Part shown: positions 25,395-35,373 of the stretch, one piece after another
Layout of the letters: every line of letters begins with the position of its first letter
How positions within the stretch are numbered: the stretch's first letter is position 1
NCBI GenBank assembly: GCA_963809715.1
Contig: CAWEKO010000010.1
Location: 186,001 to 250,000, forward strand
Direction of reading: 5' to 3'
Length of the DNA stretch: 64,000 nucleotides
From: Bog-473 sp963809715
Lineage (GTDB): Bacteria; Actinomycetota; Acidimicrobiia; Acidimicrobiales; RAAP-2
Notes under the pieces: model-generated
Database searches by the model: none
Told to the model about the DNA's origin: nothing
The model's input: the letters and a program-made list of their open reading frames with translations, nothing else
Translations under genes and position numbers: made by a program

Positions 25395-26486
25395 TCAGTC
25401 GGACTCCCTGCGGAAGTGCGGCGTCTCGTGGTGCTCGTGGTGCTGGCGCTCCATCTCCTCGTCCCGCTTGAGCTGGCGCTCGAGCTCGTCGTCGGCGGCC
25501 GGCGTCGGCAACAGGTCGGCCACCGCAGGCTCCGCCTCCTCGTCGGTCTCGGTCTCGGCGACCTCGACCTCGGCGACCTCAGGGGCCGCCTCGACGACCT
25601 CGGCCGCCTCGGGTGCCTCGGCCACGTCGACGGCCTCGGCGGTTTCGACCACGGCCTCTTCGGCCGCGGCCGCAACGCTCTCGGTCAACTCCTCCTCGAC
25701 CTCTGCGCCGCCCTCGTCGTCGCCCCCGAGCGCATCAGCGGCCCGGCGACGTCCGCCCCCGGCCGTGATGAGCCGGCGCGGTCCACTCTGGCCCGACGTC
25801 TCGCCCACCGCCATGGCGGCTTCACGGCTGATCTTCTCGTCCACCGAGACCTTGTAGGGGAGGATGTCGCCCTTGTAGATCCAGACCTTCACGCCGACCC
25901 GGCCCGAGGTCGTGCGGGCCTCGCGGAAGCCGTAGTCGATGTCGGCCCGCAGCGTGTGCAGGGGAACCCGGCCCTCGCGGTACTGCTCCTTGCGCGACAT
26001 TTCAGAACCGCCGAGGCGGCCCGAGCACTGCACCTTGATCCCCTGGGCCCCGGCCTTCTGGACGGTCTGGATGGCCCGCTTCATCGCCCGGCGGAAGGCC
26101 ACCCGGCGCACCAGCTGGTCGCAGATGCCCTGAGCGATGAGGGCGGCGTCCAGCTCGGGCTGCTTGATCTCCTGGATGTTCAGCTGAATCCGGTTCTGCA
26201 GCCCGGTGATCTCCTCGAGCTTCTTCTTGAGCCGGTCGGCCTCGGCACCGCGCCGGCCGATGACGATGCCCGGACGCGCCGTGTGGATGTCGACGCGCAG
26301 GCGGTCACGGGTGCGCTCGACCTCGATGCGGCTCACCGCAGCCGCCTCGAGCTGCTTCATGAGGTAGTCGCGGATCTTCCAATCCTCGACCACGAACTCC
26401 TTGTAGTGGCGCTCTTCGAACCAGCGCGACTTCCAGTCGGTCGTGATGCCGAGCCGGAAGCCATAGGGATTTACCTTCTGGCCCAT
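25395..26486 (-). CDS. rpsC: 30S ribosomal protein S3 with long acidic tail
   Basis: A 363-residue S3; the family is usually 210-280. Residues 1-235 are the normal KH and C-terminal domains (GQKVNPYGFRLGI, RPGIVIGRRGAEADRL, GVKVWIYKGDILP). Residues 236-363 are a tail of Val/Ala/Glu repeats ending in a His-rich RQHHEHHETPHFRRESD. S3 lines the mRNA entry channel. The ATG abuts the rplV stop. Confidence 0.94.
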   Translation of the reverse strand: MGQKVNPYGFRLGITTDWKSRWFEERHYKEFVVEDWKIRDYLMKQLEAAAVSRIEVERTRDRLRVDIHTARPGIVIGRRGAEADRLKKKLEEITGLQNRIQLNIQEIKQPELDAALIAQGICDQLVRRVAFRRAMKRAIQTVQKAGAQGIKVQCSGRLGGSEMSRKEQYREGRVPLHTLRADIDYGFREARTTSGRVGVKVWIYKGDILPYKVSVDEKISREAAMAVGETSGQSGPRRLITAGGGRRRAADALGGDDEGGAEVEEELTESVAAAAEEAVVETAEAVDVAEAPEAAEVVEAAPEVAEVEVAETETDEEAEPAVADLLPTPAADDELERQLKRDEEMERQHHEHHETPHFRRESD

Positions 26487-27191
26487 CTACTCGCCCTCAC
26501 CCTCGTCGTCGTCTCCACTCGCGTCCTCCACGTTCTCGTCGGCCTCGGCCTGGGCCTGGGCCCCGGTGTCCGCACCCTCGTCCGCTGCGGTCGCAACGGC
26601 CTCGTTGGCTCCGTCGGCCTCGGTCGTCTCGACCTGGTCGGTCGTCTCTTCTTCCGCCTCTGCCGCCGCAGCCTCCTCGGCTGCAGCGGTCGCCTCCGCC
26701 TCGGCCCGGGCGGCCCGCCGGCGCGAGATGCGACCCGACTGGTCGGCCCGCTGCCGCGAGGCGGCCACCCGCTGCGAGCGGTTGGAACTGATCGCCTCCA
26801 TGCGCCGGCGGCGCAACTCGAGCCGCTCGGCCGGGAGCCGGCTCACGATGACGGTGATGTGGCAGGTCCGCTTGCGGATGCGGGTGGCCCGGCCCCGGGC
26901 CCGGGGGCGCCAGCGCTTCATGGTGGCACCCTCGTCGGCGTAGCAGGCCGACACGTAGAGGTCCTCGGGGTTCTGCTGGTCGTTGTGGGCGGCGTTGGCC
27001 ACGGCCGACGTCAGCACCTTGCCGATGACCTCGGCCGCCTCGCGCTCGGTGCCCGAGAGGATCTCGGCCGCCCGCTGCACCTCCTGGCCCCGGATCAGGT
27101 CGAGCACCTGGCGGGCCTTGGAGGCCGACATGCCGCTGAAGCGGTGCACGGCCCGGGTGCCCGGACGCTCGTTCGTCTTGGTGGCGGTCAT
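26487..27191 (-). CDS. rplV: 50S ribosomal protein L22 with acidic tail
   Basis: A 234-residue L22, about twice normal. The core (to about residue 115) has FSGMSASKARQVLDLIRGQ, the long tunnel loop KRWRPRARGRATRI and a final strand. The following 115 residues begin basic (RSQRVAASRQRADQSGRISRRRAARAE), then become Ala/Glu/Asp-rich to DDDEGEGE. ATGA overlap with rpsS. Confidence 0.94.
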   Translation of the reverse strand: MTATKTNERPGTRAVHRFSGMSASKARQVLDLIRGQEVQRAAEILSGTEREAAEVIGKVLTSAVANAAHNDQQNPEDLYVSACYADEGATMKRWRPRARGRATRIRKRTCHITVIVSRLPAERLELRRRRMEAISSNRSQRVAASRQRADQSGRISRRRAARAEAEATAAAEEAAAAEAEEETTDQVETTEADGANEAVATAADEGADTGAQAQAEADENVEDASGDDDEGEGE

Positions 27192-27466
27192 CGCCGTGCT
27201 CCCCGCTCCTGGCCTGCGTGGTAGCGGAAGGTGCGCGTCGGTGCGAATTCGCCCAGCTTGTGGCCCACCATGGACTCGGTCACGTAGACCGGCACGTGGC
27301 GCCGGCCGTCGTGGACGGCGATGGTGTGGCCGACCATGTCGGGGATGATGGTGGAGCGGCGGGACCAGGTCTTGATGACCTTCTTGTCCCCGCTCGAGTT
27401 GAGGACGTCCACCTTCTTGAGCAGGTGGTCGTCGACGAAGGGTCCCTTCTTCAGGCTACGCGGCAT
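27188..27466 (-). CDS. rpsS: 30S ribosomal protein S19
   Basis: A 92-residue S19 in the 30S head. It begins MPRSLKKGPFVDDHLLKKV and has TWSRRSTIIPDMVGHTIAVHDGR and KLGEFAPTRTFRYHA. Standard length; between rplB and rplV. Confidence 0.97.
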   Translation of the reverse strand: MPRSLKKGPFVDDHLLKKVDVLNSSGDKKVIKTWSRRSTIIPDMVGHTIAVHDGRRHVPVYVTESMVGHKLGEFAPTRTFRYHAGQERGARR

Positions 27467-27484
27467 AACTCCTCAACCCCCGCC

Positions 27485-28321
27485 CTATCGCCGCGCGCCG
27501 CGGGTGCGGCGCCGGCGGACGATCATCGAATTGGACTTCTTGTTGCGAGCACGGGTGCGACCCTCTGGCTTGCCCCAGGGCGACACCGGGTGACGGCCAC
27601 CCGAGGACTTGCCCTCGCCACCACCGAGCGGGTGGTCGACCGGGTTCATGGCCACGCCTCGGGTCTGCGGGCGCTTGCCCTTCCAGCGGTTGCGGCCGGC
27701 CTTGCCGATCTTGATGAGCTCGGCCTCCGAGTTGCCGACGACGCCGAGGGTGCCCCGGCAGTCGATGGAGACCCGGCGCATTTCGGTCGAGGGCAGCCGC
27801 AGGGTGGCGAAGGCGCCTTCCTTGGCCACCAGCTGGATGCTCATGCCCGCGCCCCGGGCCATTTTGCCGCCGCCACCGGGACGCAGCTCGACGTTGTGGA
27901 CGACCGAACCGACCGGGATGTAACGCAAAGGCAGCGCGTTGCCGGGCCGGATGTCGGCGCCCTGACCGCTCTGGAGCACGTCGCCCACCTTCACCCCGCC
28001 CGGGGCCAGGATGTAGCGCTTCTCCCCGTCGGCGTAGTGCAGCAGCGCGATGCGGGCGTTGCGGTTGGGGTCGTATTCGATCTGCGCCACCTTGGCCGGG
28101 ATGCCGTCCTTGGTGCGCCGGAAGTCGATGATCCGGTACTGCTGCTTGTGGCCGCCACCACGGTGGCGCGCCGTCTTGCGGCCGTAACTGTTGCGGCCAC
28201 CGCTCGACGGCTTGGGGTCGAGCAGGGACTTCTCGGGGCGGCTCCGGGTGATCTCGGAGAAATCCGAGACGGTCTGGAACCGGCGTCCGGGGCTGGTGGG
28301 CTTGCGAGAGCGAAGTGGCAT
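27485..28321 (-). CDS. rplB: 50S ribosomal protein L2
   Basis: A 278-residue L2, close to the peptidyl-transferase centre. It has SGGRNSYGRKTARHRGGGHK, ARIALLHYADGEKRYILAP and the conserved MNPVDHPLGGGEGKSSGGRHPVSPWG with the essential His. It has no added tail. Confidence 0.97.
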   Translation of the reverse strand: MPLRSRKPTSPGRRFQTVSDFSEITRSRPEKSLLDPKPSSGGRNSYGRKTARHRGGGHKQQYRIIDFRRTKDGIPAKVAQIEYDPNRNARIALLHYADGEKRYILAPGGVKVGDVLQSGQGADIRPGNALPLRYIPVGSVVHNVELRPGGGGKMARGAGMSIQLVAKEGAFATLRLPSTEMRRVSIDCRGTLGVVGNSEAELIKIGKAGRNRWKGKRPQTRGVAMNPVDHPLGGGEGKSSGGRHPVSPWGKPEGRTRARNKKSNSMIVRRRRTRGARR

Positions 28322-28337
28322 GGCAGAGATCCCCTGA

Positions 28338-28628
28338 TCAGCGCTCGAAGAGGTCGATGGAGTCGTCGGGGTGCAGCGTGACGATGGCGCGCTTGGTGTC
28401 GGGCCGCTTGCCCCGCACGTTGGTGCGGCGGTTGCGGGTCGACTTCCCCTTGCGGGTGAGCGTGTTCACGGCGGTGACGCGCACGCCGAAGGCCTGCTCG
28501 ACGGCGAGGCGGACGTCGATCTTGGTGGCCCGGGGATCGACGATGAAGGTGTAGACGCTGCGGTCCATGAGGGCGTAGCTCTTCTCGGAGACCACCGGGC
28601 GGATCAGCACGGACATGGCGTCACGCAT
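28338..28628 (-). CDS. rplW: 50S ribosomal protein L23
   Basis: A 96-residue L23, the tunnel-exit docking site for trigger factor and SRP. It has LIRPVVSEKSYALMDRSVYTFIVDPRATK and the flexible GKSTRNRRTNVRGKRPD loop. ATG at 28628 overlaps rplD by 8 nt; an internal ATG four codons later would give the family-like MSVLIRPVV. Confidence 0.95.
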   Translation of the reverse strand: MRDAMSVLIRPVVSEKSYALMDRSVYTFIVDPRATKIDVRLAVEQAFGVRVTAVNTLTRKGKSTRNRRTNVRGKRPDTKRAIVTLHPDDSIDLFER

Positions 28629-29583
28629 CGGTTCCGTCCTCCTCGGTCACAGTGTCGGTGTCGGTGTCGGTCACGTCGGCGGCCGGCAGCTCGGCTTCCG
28701 CCTCGGCCTCGATTGCCTCGAGCGCCTTCTCGGCGTCCTCGGCGGCGGCCTTCGCCTTCCTGGTCGCCGCGGCCTTCTCGGCGACCTCGGCCTTCTCGGC
28801 CTTCTCGGCGTCCTTGGCCGCAGCCTTCGTGGCCGGCGCCGCCTCGAGCTCGTCGTCCTCCTCGACCACGTGGGTGCCCGAGAAGTCCGAAGGACCGGCC
28901 GGCAGGGTGCGGTCGGAGAAGACCAGCCAGTCGGCCCGGATCACGTCGTGGGCCGAGAGCTCGCCGAAGGTCGTTGTCTGCACCTGGGGCAGGTTGGCGA
29001 ACGAGCGCTCCACGGCCAGCTCGTCCTGGGCCACGACGACCAGCACGGTGCCGCTGAGGCGGAGCTTGCGGATGATCGTGGCGGCGTCCTTGGTCTTGGG
29101 CGCCTCGATCTTCCAGTCGTCGATCACGGTGATGTGCCCGATCTCGGCCCGGTCGCTCAGGGCGGACAGCAGGGCCTGGCGGACCATCTTCTTGGGGGTG
29201 CGCTGGGCGTAGCTGCGGGGCTTGGGCCCCAGCGCCACGCCACCTCCGATCATGGAGGGCGAACGGCTGCTGCCCTGGCGGGCCCGGCCCGTCCCCTTCT
29301 GGCGGAACGGCTTGGCCCCACCCCCGCGCACCTCGGAGCGGGTCTTGGTCGACTGGGTGCCCGAGCGGGCGGCGGCCAGCTGGGCCGTGACCACCTGGTG
29401 CAGCAGCGCCCGGTTGGGCTCGAGCCCGAAGACCGTCGGCTCCAGGTCGACCGTGCCCAGGTCGTGCCCCGCCGCGTTGCGATGCGGGGCGGTGCGGGTC
29501 GCCGGTGCCGGGCGCTCCTTCTTCTTGGTGTCGGCCAGCACCGTGCCGGTGCGGGCGGTGCGGGCGGTGTCGGTCACGCTCAT
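28621..29583 (-). CDS. rplD: 50S ribosomal protein L4 with acidic tail
   Basis: A 320-residue L4 (usually 200-220). The core has the tunnel loop GGGAKPFRQKGTGRARQGS and the usual C-terminal Rossmann-like part to about residue 225. Residues 226-320 are a Lys/Glu/Ala coiled-coil-like region ending in an acidic DTDTDTVTEEDG. The segment ALEAIEAEAEAELPA near the end matches the acidic head upstream of rpsQ (see findings). Confidence 0.94.
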   Translation of the reverse strand: MSVTDTARTARTGTVLADTKKKERPAPATRTAPHRNAAGHDLGTVDLEPTVFGLEPNRALLHQVVTAQLAAARSGTQSTKTRSEVRGGGAKPFRQKGTGRARQGSSRSPSMIGGGVALGPKPRSYAQRTPKKMVRQALLSALSDRAEIGHITVIDDWKIEAPKTKDAATIIRKLRLSGTVLVVVAQDELAVERSFANLPQVQTTTFGELSAHDVIRADWLVFSDRTLPAGPSDFSGTHVVEEDDELEAAPATKAAAKDAEKAEKAEVAEKAAATRKAKAAAEDAEKALEAIEAEAEAELPAADVTDTDTDTVTEEDGTDA

Positions 29584-30236
29584 CTCCCGCCCGCCTTGGT
29601 CGGCGTCTTCACGGAGTTACGCAGCACGACGACGCTGCCCCGGGCGCCGGGCACGGCCCCCTTGACCAGCACCAGCTCGCGCTCGGGGTCGGCCGAGACC
29701 ACCTCGAGGTTCAGCGCGGTCACCTGGTTGCCGCCGAGCTGGCCGGCCATCTTGGTGCCCTTGAAGACGCGGGAGGGGGTGGCGCAGGCGCCGATGGAGC
29801 CGGGGGCCCGGTGGTGGCCGTGGTTGCCGTGCGACCCGCCTTGGCCCTTGAAGTTGTGGCGCTTCATGCCGCCGGCGAAGCCCTTGCCCTTGCTGACCGC
29901 GATGGCGTCGACCCGCTCGCCGGCCGCCCAGAGGTCCGCCGCCAGTTCCTGGCCGACGGCGTACTCGCTCACGTCGTCGAGGCGGAGCTCCACCAGCTTG
30001 CGGCCGGGGTTCACCCCCGCCTTGGCGTAGTGCCCGATCTGGGGCTTGGTCAGGGTGGAGTTACGCCGGAAGCCCCAGGTCACCTGCAGGGCGGAGTAGC
30101 CGTCGCTCTCGGGCGTCTTCACCTGGACCACGCGCACGGGCGCGACCTTGAGCACCGTCACCGGTATGGCGCGGTTCTGGTCGTCCCAGACCTGGGTCAT
30201 GCCGACTTTCTCGCCGACGATGGCCTTGGTAGCCAC
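29580..30236 (-). CDS. rplC: 50S ribosomal protein L3
   Basis: A 218-residue L3, a 50S assembly initiator. It has GEKVGMTQVWDDQNRAIPVTVL and the central GFAGGMKRHNFKGQGGSHGNHGHHRAPGSIG loop. The GTG at 30236 has GAGG at proper spacing and gives MATKAIVGEKVGMTQ; the frame continues upstream into a structured intergenic region. Confidence 0.95.
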   Translation of the reverse strand: MATKAIVGEKVGMTQVWDDQNRAIPVTVLKVAPVRVVQVKTPESDGYSALQVTWGFRRNSTLTKPQIGHYAKAGVNPGRKLVELRLDDVSEYAVGQELAADLWAAGERVDAIAVSKGKGFAGGMKRHNFKGQGGSHGNHGHHRAPGSIGACATPSRVFKGTKMAGQLGGNQVTALNLEVVSADPERELVLVKGAVPGARGSVVVLRNSVKTPTKAGGR

Positions 30237-30260
30237 GTGTCCTCTTTCTGCTCTCCGCGC

Positions 30261-30313
30261 CACAGGTTTCCCTGTGCACGCCAACGCTCCGCCCGGGAAT
30301 CCCGAGCGGAGCG
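30261..30313 (-). promoter_or_regulatory. Two hairpins in the rpsJ-rplC intergenic leader
   Basis: Upstream of rplC are a 6-bp hairpin (CACAGG/CCTGTG, 30261-30276) and a strong one at 30285-30313: 8 bp (CGCTCCGC/GCGGAGCG), one mismatch, 4 bp more and a 3-nt loop. The 235-nt gap between rpsJ and rplC is by far the largest inside the S10 cluster. It may hold an attenuator or an r-protein binding site. There is no U-run, so simple termination is not indicated. Confidence 0.55.
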
Positions 30314-30471
30314 CTCGAATGGTTCGGCGTGAGGTACCGGCGGGAGCCGACGTTCACGCACGTCTGTTGTCGCTGCAGCACCGGAGCGCCGCTGAAAAGC
30401 CTCCTGGGCTGCCGAAATCGGCGGCCCGCGAGGTTACACCATGGGTCCTGGCCCTGCCAGGCGTCCGGCGG

Positions 30472-30798
30472 TCAGGCCGTCTGGATCTTGATTTCGATGT
30501 CCACGCCGGCGGGCAGGTCGAGGCGCTGGAGCGAGTCGACCGTCTTGGGCGTGTGCTCGACGATGTCGACCAGGCGCTTGTGCACCCGCATCTCGAAGTG
30601 CTCGCGCGAGTCCTTGTACTTGTGGGGCGAGCGGATGACCGTGTAGCGGTGCTTGTCGGTCGGCAGCGGGACCGGCCCCAGGACCTTGGCCTGGGTGCGC
30701 AGCACCGTCTGCACGATCTTCTCCGTCGACTGGTCGAGGATCTCGTGGTCGTAGGCCTTGAGCCTGATGCGGATCTTCTGCTTCGGGCCGTCGGCCAT
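30472..30798 (-). CDS. rpsJ: 30S ribosomal protein S10
   Basis: A 108-residue S10, also the NusE partner of NusB in antitermination. It has KIRIRLKAYDHEILDQSTEKIV, GPVPLPTDKHRYTVIRSPHKYKDSREHFEMR and ends in DIEIKIQTA. It begins 42 nt after tuf and is separated from rplC by 235 nt. Confidence 0.97.
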   Translation of the reverse strand: MADGPKQKIRIRLKAYDHEILDQSTEKIVQTVLRTQAKVLGPVPLPTDKHRYTVIRSPHKYKDSREHFEMRVHKRLVDIVEHTPKTVDSLQRLDLPAGVDIEIKIQTA

Positions 30799-30840
30799 GT
30801 GTGCCTTCTCGTCTCGGGTTGGGTTCGGGGTCGGTCGGGA

Positions 30841-32028
<1,188 letters not shown>

Positions 32029-32188
32029 CGCCTCGCTACTCCCTGCTTCTCCAAGGGATCACGGTGATCCCGATTCTTCTTTGTCCTGCTGAATACGACT
32101 GTGTCCTGTGTCCCTGATGCGATCTGATCGGACCGGGACCGGCCCGGCCGCCCGCCCCTGGCCGACTGCCGGCGCTCCCCGACCGGCT

Positions 32189-34288
32189 CTACTCCCCGGT
32201 GGCCCGGGCGATGATCTCCTTGGAAATCGACTCCGGCACCTGGTTGTACGAATGGAACTGCATCGTGTACGTGGCGCGGCCCTGGGTGCGCGAACGCAGG
32301 TCAGTAGAGTAGCCGAACATATCGGCGAGGGGGACAAGCGCCTTCACGACGTGGCTGGTCCCCTGCTGATCCATGCCTTCCATCCTGCCGCGCCGCGAGG
32401 AGAGGTCGCCGGTGACCGCGCCCAGGAAATCGTCGGGCACCGTGACCGTCACTTCCATGACCGGCTCGAGCAGCACCGGGCTGGCCGCCCGGATCGCCTT
32501 CTTGACCGCCATGGAACCGGCGATTTTGAAGGCCATCTCCGAGGAGTCCACGTCGTGGTACGACCCGTAGGTCAGGGTGACCCGCACGTCGACCGTCGGG
32601 TACCCGGCCAGCACGCCCGAGGTGAGCGCCTCTTGGATCCCGGCGTCGACCGAGGGGATGTACTCCTTGGGGATGACACCCCCGCTGATCTTGTCGATGA
32701 ACTCGTAGCCACCGCCCGGGCCGGTCGGCTCGGCGCTGATGACCACGTGGCCGTACTGGCCGCGGCCACCGGTCTGGCGGACGTACTTCTCCTCGATCTT
32801 CTCCACCGCCTTGCGGATGGTCTCGCGGTAGGCCACCTGGGGCTTGCCCACGTTGGCGTCCACGCTGAACTCGCGCAGCATGCGGTCGACCAGCACCTCG
32901 AGGTGCAGCTCGCCCATGCCCGAGATCACGGTCTGGCCCGTCTCCTCGTCGCTGCGGACGCGGAAGGTCGGGTCCTCCTCGCTCAGGGCGTAGAGGGCCC
33001 GGGACAGCTTGTCCTGGTCGGCCTTGGTCTTGGGCTCGACGGCGACGTGGATCACCGGCTCGGGGAACTCGAGGGACTCGAGCATGATCGGGTGGCCCGG
33101 GTCCGAGAGGGTGTCGCCCGTCGTCGTGTTCTTGAGGCCGACGACCGCCACGATGTCGCCGGCGTAGACGGCGTCCTTGTCCTCGCGGTGGTTGGCGTGC
33201 ATCTGGAGGATGCGGCCCACCCGCTCCTTCTTGTCCTTGGTCGTGTTGGTCAGGGAGCCGCCCTTGGCCAGGGTGCCCGAATAGACCCGGATGTAGGTGA
33301 GCTTGCCGACGAAGGGGTCGGTCATGATTTTGAAGGCCAGGGCCGAGAAGGGCTCGCTGTCGTCGGCCTTGCGCTCCATCAGGTCCTCGGTGTGACCGGG
33401 CCGGTGCCCCTCGGTCGGGGGCAGGTCGAGCGGCGAGGGCAGGTAGTCGACCACGGCGTCGAGCATGGGCTGGACGCCCTTGTTCTTGAAGGCGGACCCG
33501 CACAGGACGGGCACCACGGCGGCCTCCAGGGTGGCCGTGCGCAGGGCGCGCTTGAGGTCGTCGGCCGTGATGGGCTCCTCGGCCAGGTACTTCTCCATGA
33601 TGACGTCGTCGAAGTTGGAGACCACGTCGATGAGCTGGTGGCGGGCGTCCTCGGTCTCGGCGGCCATGTCGGCGGGGACGTCGAGGGTCTCCCACTCCTC
33701 GCCCATGTCCGAGGACCAGACGAGCGCCTTCTCCTCGAGCAGGTCGATGACGCCCTTGAACGCGGACTCGGCGCCGATGGGCAGCTGGATCACGGCGGGC
33801 AACGCGTCGAGGCGGTCCCGGATCATGGCCACCGTGCGCTCGAAGTCGGCCCCGATGCGGTCCATCTTGTTGACGAAGCAGATGCGCGGGACGTTGTACT
33901 TGTTGGCCTGGCGCCACACCGTCTCGGTCTGTGGCTCCACGCCGGCCACGGCGTCGAAGACGGCCACGGCGCCGTCGAGGACGCGCAGCGACCGCTCCAC
34001 CTCGACCGTGAAGTCGACGTGGCCCGGGGTGTCGATGATGTTGATCCAGTTGTCGCGCCAGCTACAGGTGGTGGCGGCGGACGTGATCGTGATGCCGCGC
34101 TCCTGCTCCTGGACCATCCAGTCCATGGTGGCGGCGCCTTCGTGCACCTCGCCGATCTTGTAGTTGCGGCCGGTGTAATAGAGGATGCGCTCGGTCGTGG
34201 TGGTCTTGCCCGCGTCGATATGGGCCATGATCCCGATGTTGCGGGTCTTGGCCAGCGGGAAGTCGCGTGTGGGGAGGGCTTCAGCCAT
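32189..34288 (-). CDS. fusA: Elongation factor G
   Basis: A 699-residue translocation GTPase. The P-loop is AHIDAGKTTTTERILYYTG, followed by DTPGHVDFTVEVERSLRVLDGAV and NKMDR. Domains II-V follow, with GMGELHLEVLVDRM and the C-terminal YSTDLRSRTQGRATYTMQF. It lies between rpsG and tuf in the classic str operon. Confidence 0.98.
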   Translation of the reverse strand: MAEALPTRDFPLAKTRNIGIMAHIDAGKTTTTERILYYTGRNYKIGEVHEGAATMDWMVQEQERGITITSAATTCSWRDNWINIIDTPGHVDFTVEVERSLRVLDGAVAVFDAVAGVEPQTETVWRQANKYNVPRICFVNKMDRIGADFERTVAMIRDRLDALPAVIQLPIGAESAFKGVIDLLEEKALVWSSDMGEEWETLDVPADMAAETEDARHQLIDVVSNFDDVIMEKYLAEEPITADDLKRALRTATLEAAVVPVLCGSAFKNKGVQPMLDAVVDYLPSPLDLPPTEGHRPGHTEDLMERKADDSEPFSALAFKIMTDPFVGKLTYIRVYSGTLAKGGSLTNTTKDKKERVGRILQMHANHREDKDAVYAGDIVAVVGLKNTTTGDTLSDPGHPIMLESLEFPEPVIHVAVEPKTKADQDKLSRALYALSEEDPTFRVRSDEETGQTVISGMGELHLEVLVDRMLREFSVDANVGKPQVAYRETIRKAVEKIEEKYVRQTGGRGQYGHVVISAEPTGPGGGYEFIDKISGGVIPKEYIPSVDAGIQEALTSGVLAGYPTVDVRVTLTYGSYHDVDSSEMAFKIAGSMAVKKAIRAASPVLLEPVMEVTVTVPDDFLGAVTGDLSSRRGRMEGMDQQGTSHVVKALVPLADMFGYSTDLRSRTQGRATYTMQFHSYNQVPESISKEIIARATGE

Positions 34289-34348
34289 CGTCTGATCCTG
34301 TGACTGCTGTGGGGGTTGGTACGGGAACTACGGGAACGGGCGTGTCGA

Positions 34349-34819
34349 CTACCAGCGGTAGTGGGCGAAGGCGCGGTTGGACTCCGCCATCTTGTGCATG
34401 TCCTCGCGCCGCTTCACCGAGGCGCCGACGTTGTTGGCGGCGTCGAGGATCTCGTTGGCCAGGCGCTCGGCCATCGTCTTCTCGCGGCGTTGGCGCGAGT
34501 AGGTGGTGAGCCAGCGGATGGCCAGGGTGGTGGCCCGGCGGGGGCGCACCTCGACCGGCACCTGGTACGTGGCGCCACCGACGCGGCGCGACTTGACCTC
34601 GACCTCGGGCCGGGTGTTCTCGACGGCCCGCTTGAGCTGGGCCACCGGGTCGCCGCCGGACTTCTCCTGCACCTGCTCGAGGGCGTTGTAGACGATGCGC
34701 TCGGCCAGGGTGCGCTTGCCCCTCGAGAGGATCTTGTTGACGAACTGGGTCACCAGGACGGAGCGGTAGACGGGGTCCGGGGCGAGCTCGCGCCGGGTGG
34801 CGGGACCGTTACGGGGCAT
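34349..34819 (-). CDS. rpsG: 30S ribosomal protein S7
   Basis: A 156-residue S7, which nucleates the 30S head. It has FVNKILSRGKRTLAERIVYNAL, VRPRRATTLAIRWL and the end MHKMAESNRAFAHYRW. It follows rpsL by three bases. Confidence 0.97.
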   Translation of the reverse strand: MPRNGPATRRELAPDPVYRSVLVTQFVNKILSRGKRTLAERIVYNALEQVQEKSGGDPVAQLKRAVENTRPEVEVKSRRVGGATYQVPVEVRPRRATTLAIRWLTTYSRQRREKTMAERLANEILDAANNVGASVKRREDMHKMAESNRAFAHYRW

Positions 34820-34822
34820 CGG

Positions 34823-35194
34823 CTATGACTCCTTCTTGGCGCCGTAGCGGCTGCGGGCCTGGCTGCGCTCGCGCACGCCCGAGGTGTCGAGGGCGCCGCG
34901 CACGACCTTGTAGCGGACACCGGGAAGGTCCTTCACACGGCCGCCGCGGACCAGGACGATCGAGTGCTCCTGGAGGTTGTGCCCGACACCGGGGATGTAG
35001 GCGGTGATCTCGACGCCCGAGCTGAGGCGGACACGGGCCACCTTGCGCAGGGCCGAGTTCGGCTTCTTGGGGGTGGTGGTGTAGACGCGTGTGCAGACGC
35101 CCCGCCGCTGGGGCGCGCCCTTCAGGGCGGGCGTCTTGGTCTTGGTCACCTTGGCCTCCCGTCCCTTACGGACGAGCTGGGCAATTGTGGGCAC
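34823..35194 (-). CDS. rpsL: 30S ribosomal protein S12
   Basis: A 123-residue S12 in the decoding centre. The PKKPNSALRK and GRVKDLPGVRYK loops keep the lysines whose substitution gives streptomycin resistance elsewhere, so this copy looks streptomycin-sensitive. First gene of the str operon, with a promoter about 80-110 nt upstream. Confidence 0.97.
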   Translation of the reverse strand: MPTIAQLVRKGREAKVTKTKTPALKGAPQRRGVCTRVYTTTPKKPNSALRKVARVRLSSGVEITAYIPGVGHNLQEHSIVLVRGGRVKDLPGVRYKVVRGALDTSGVRERSQARSRYGAKKES

Positions 35195-35274
35195 GCGCTA
35201 CCTCTCGATACAAAAGTGTGAACGCCACGTGACGCAGTCGCGCTGGGCCGAAGCCCGCACATGGCAGGTAGAAG

Positions 35275-35303
35275 ATTCTAGCGGCTGCCTGGGCCTCTCA
35301 CAA
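35275..35303 (-). promoter_or_regulatory. Promoter of the rpsL (str) operon
   Basis: The minus strand carries TTGTGA (35298-35303), exactly 17 nt, then TAGAAT (35275-35280). This is the best sigma-70-type promoter in the window and would start about 75 nt before rpsL. The remaining intergenic DNA to accD holds a tandem repeat and no gene that I can support. Confidence 0.65.
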
Positions 35304-35313
35304 TCGCGTCGAC

Positions 35314-35373
35314 CGGTTCGTCGCCAGTTCGTCGACCGGTTCGTCGACAGGTTCGTCGCCAGGTTCGTCGAGG
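35314..35373. repeat. Tandem 12-bp repeat between rpsL and accD
   Basis: About five copies of a unit like ggttcgtcgaca, with small changes and one unit shortened by a base. They lie directly upstream of the rpsL -35 box and about 330 nt before accD. They could bind a regulator or merely be slippage-prone DNA. Confidence 0.75.
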
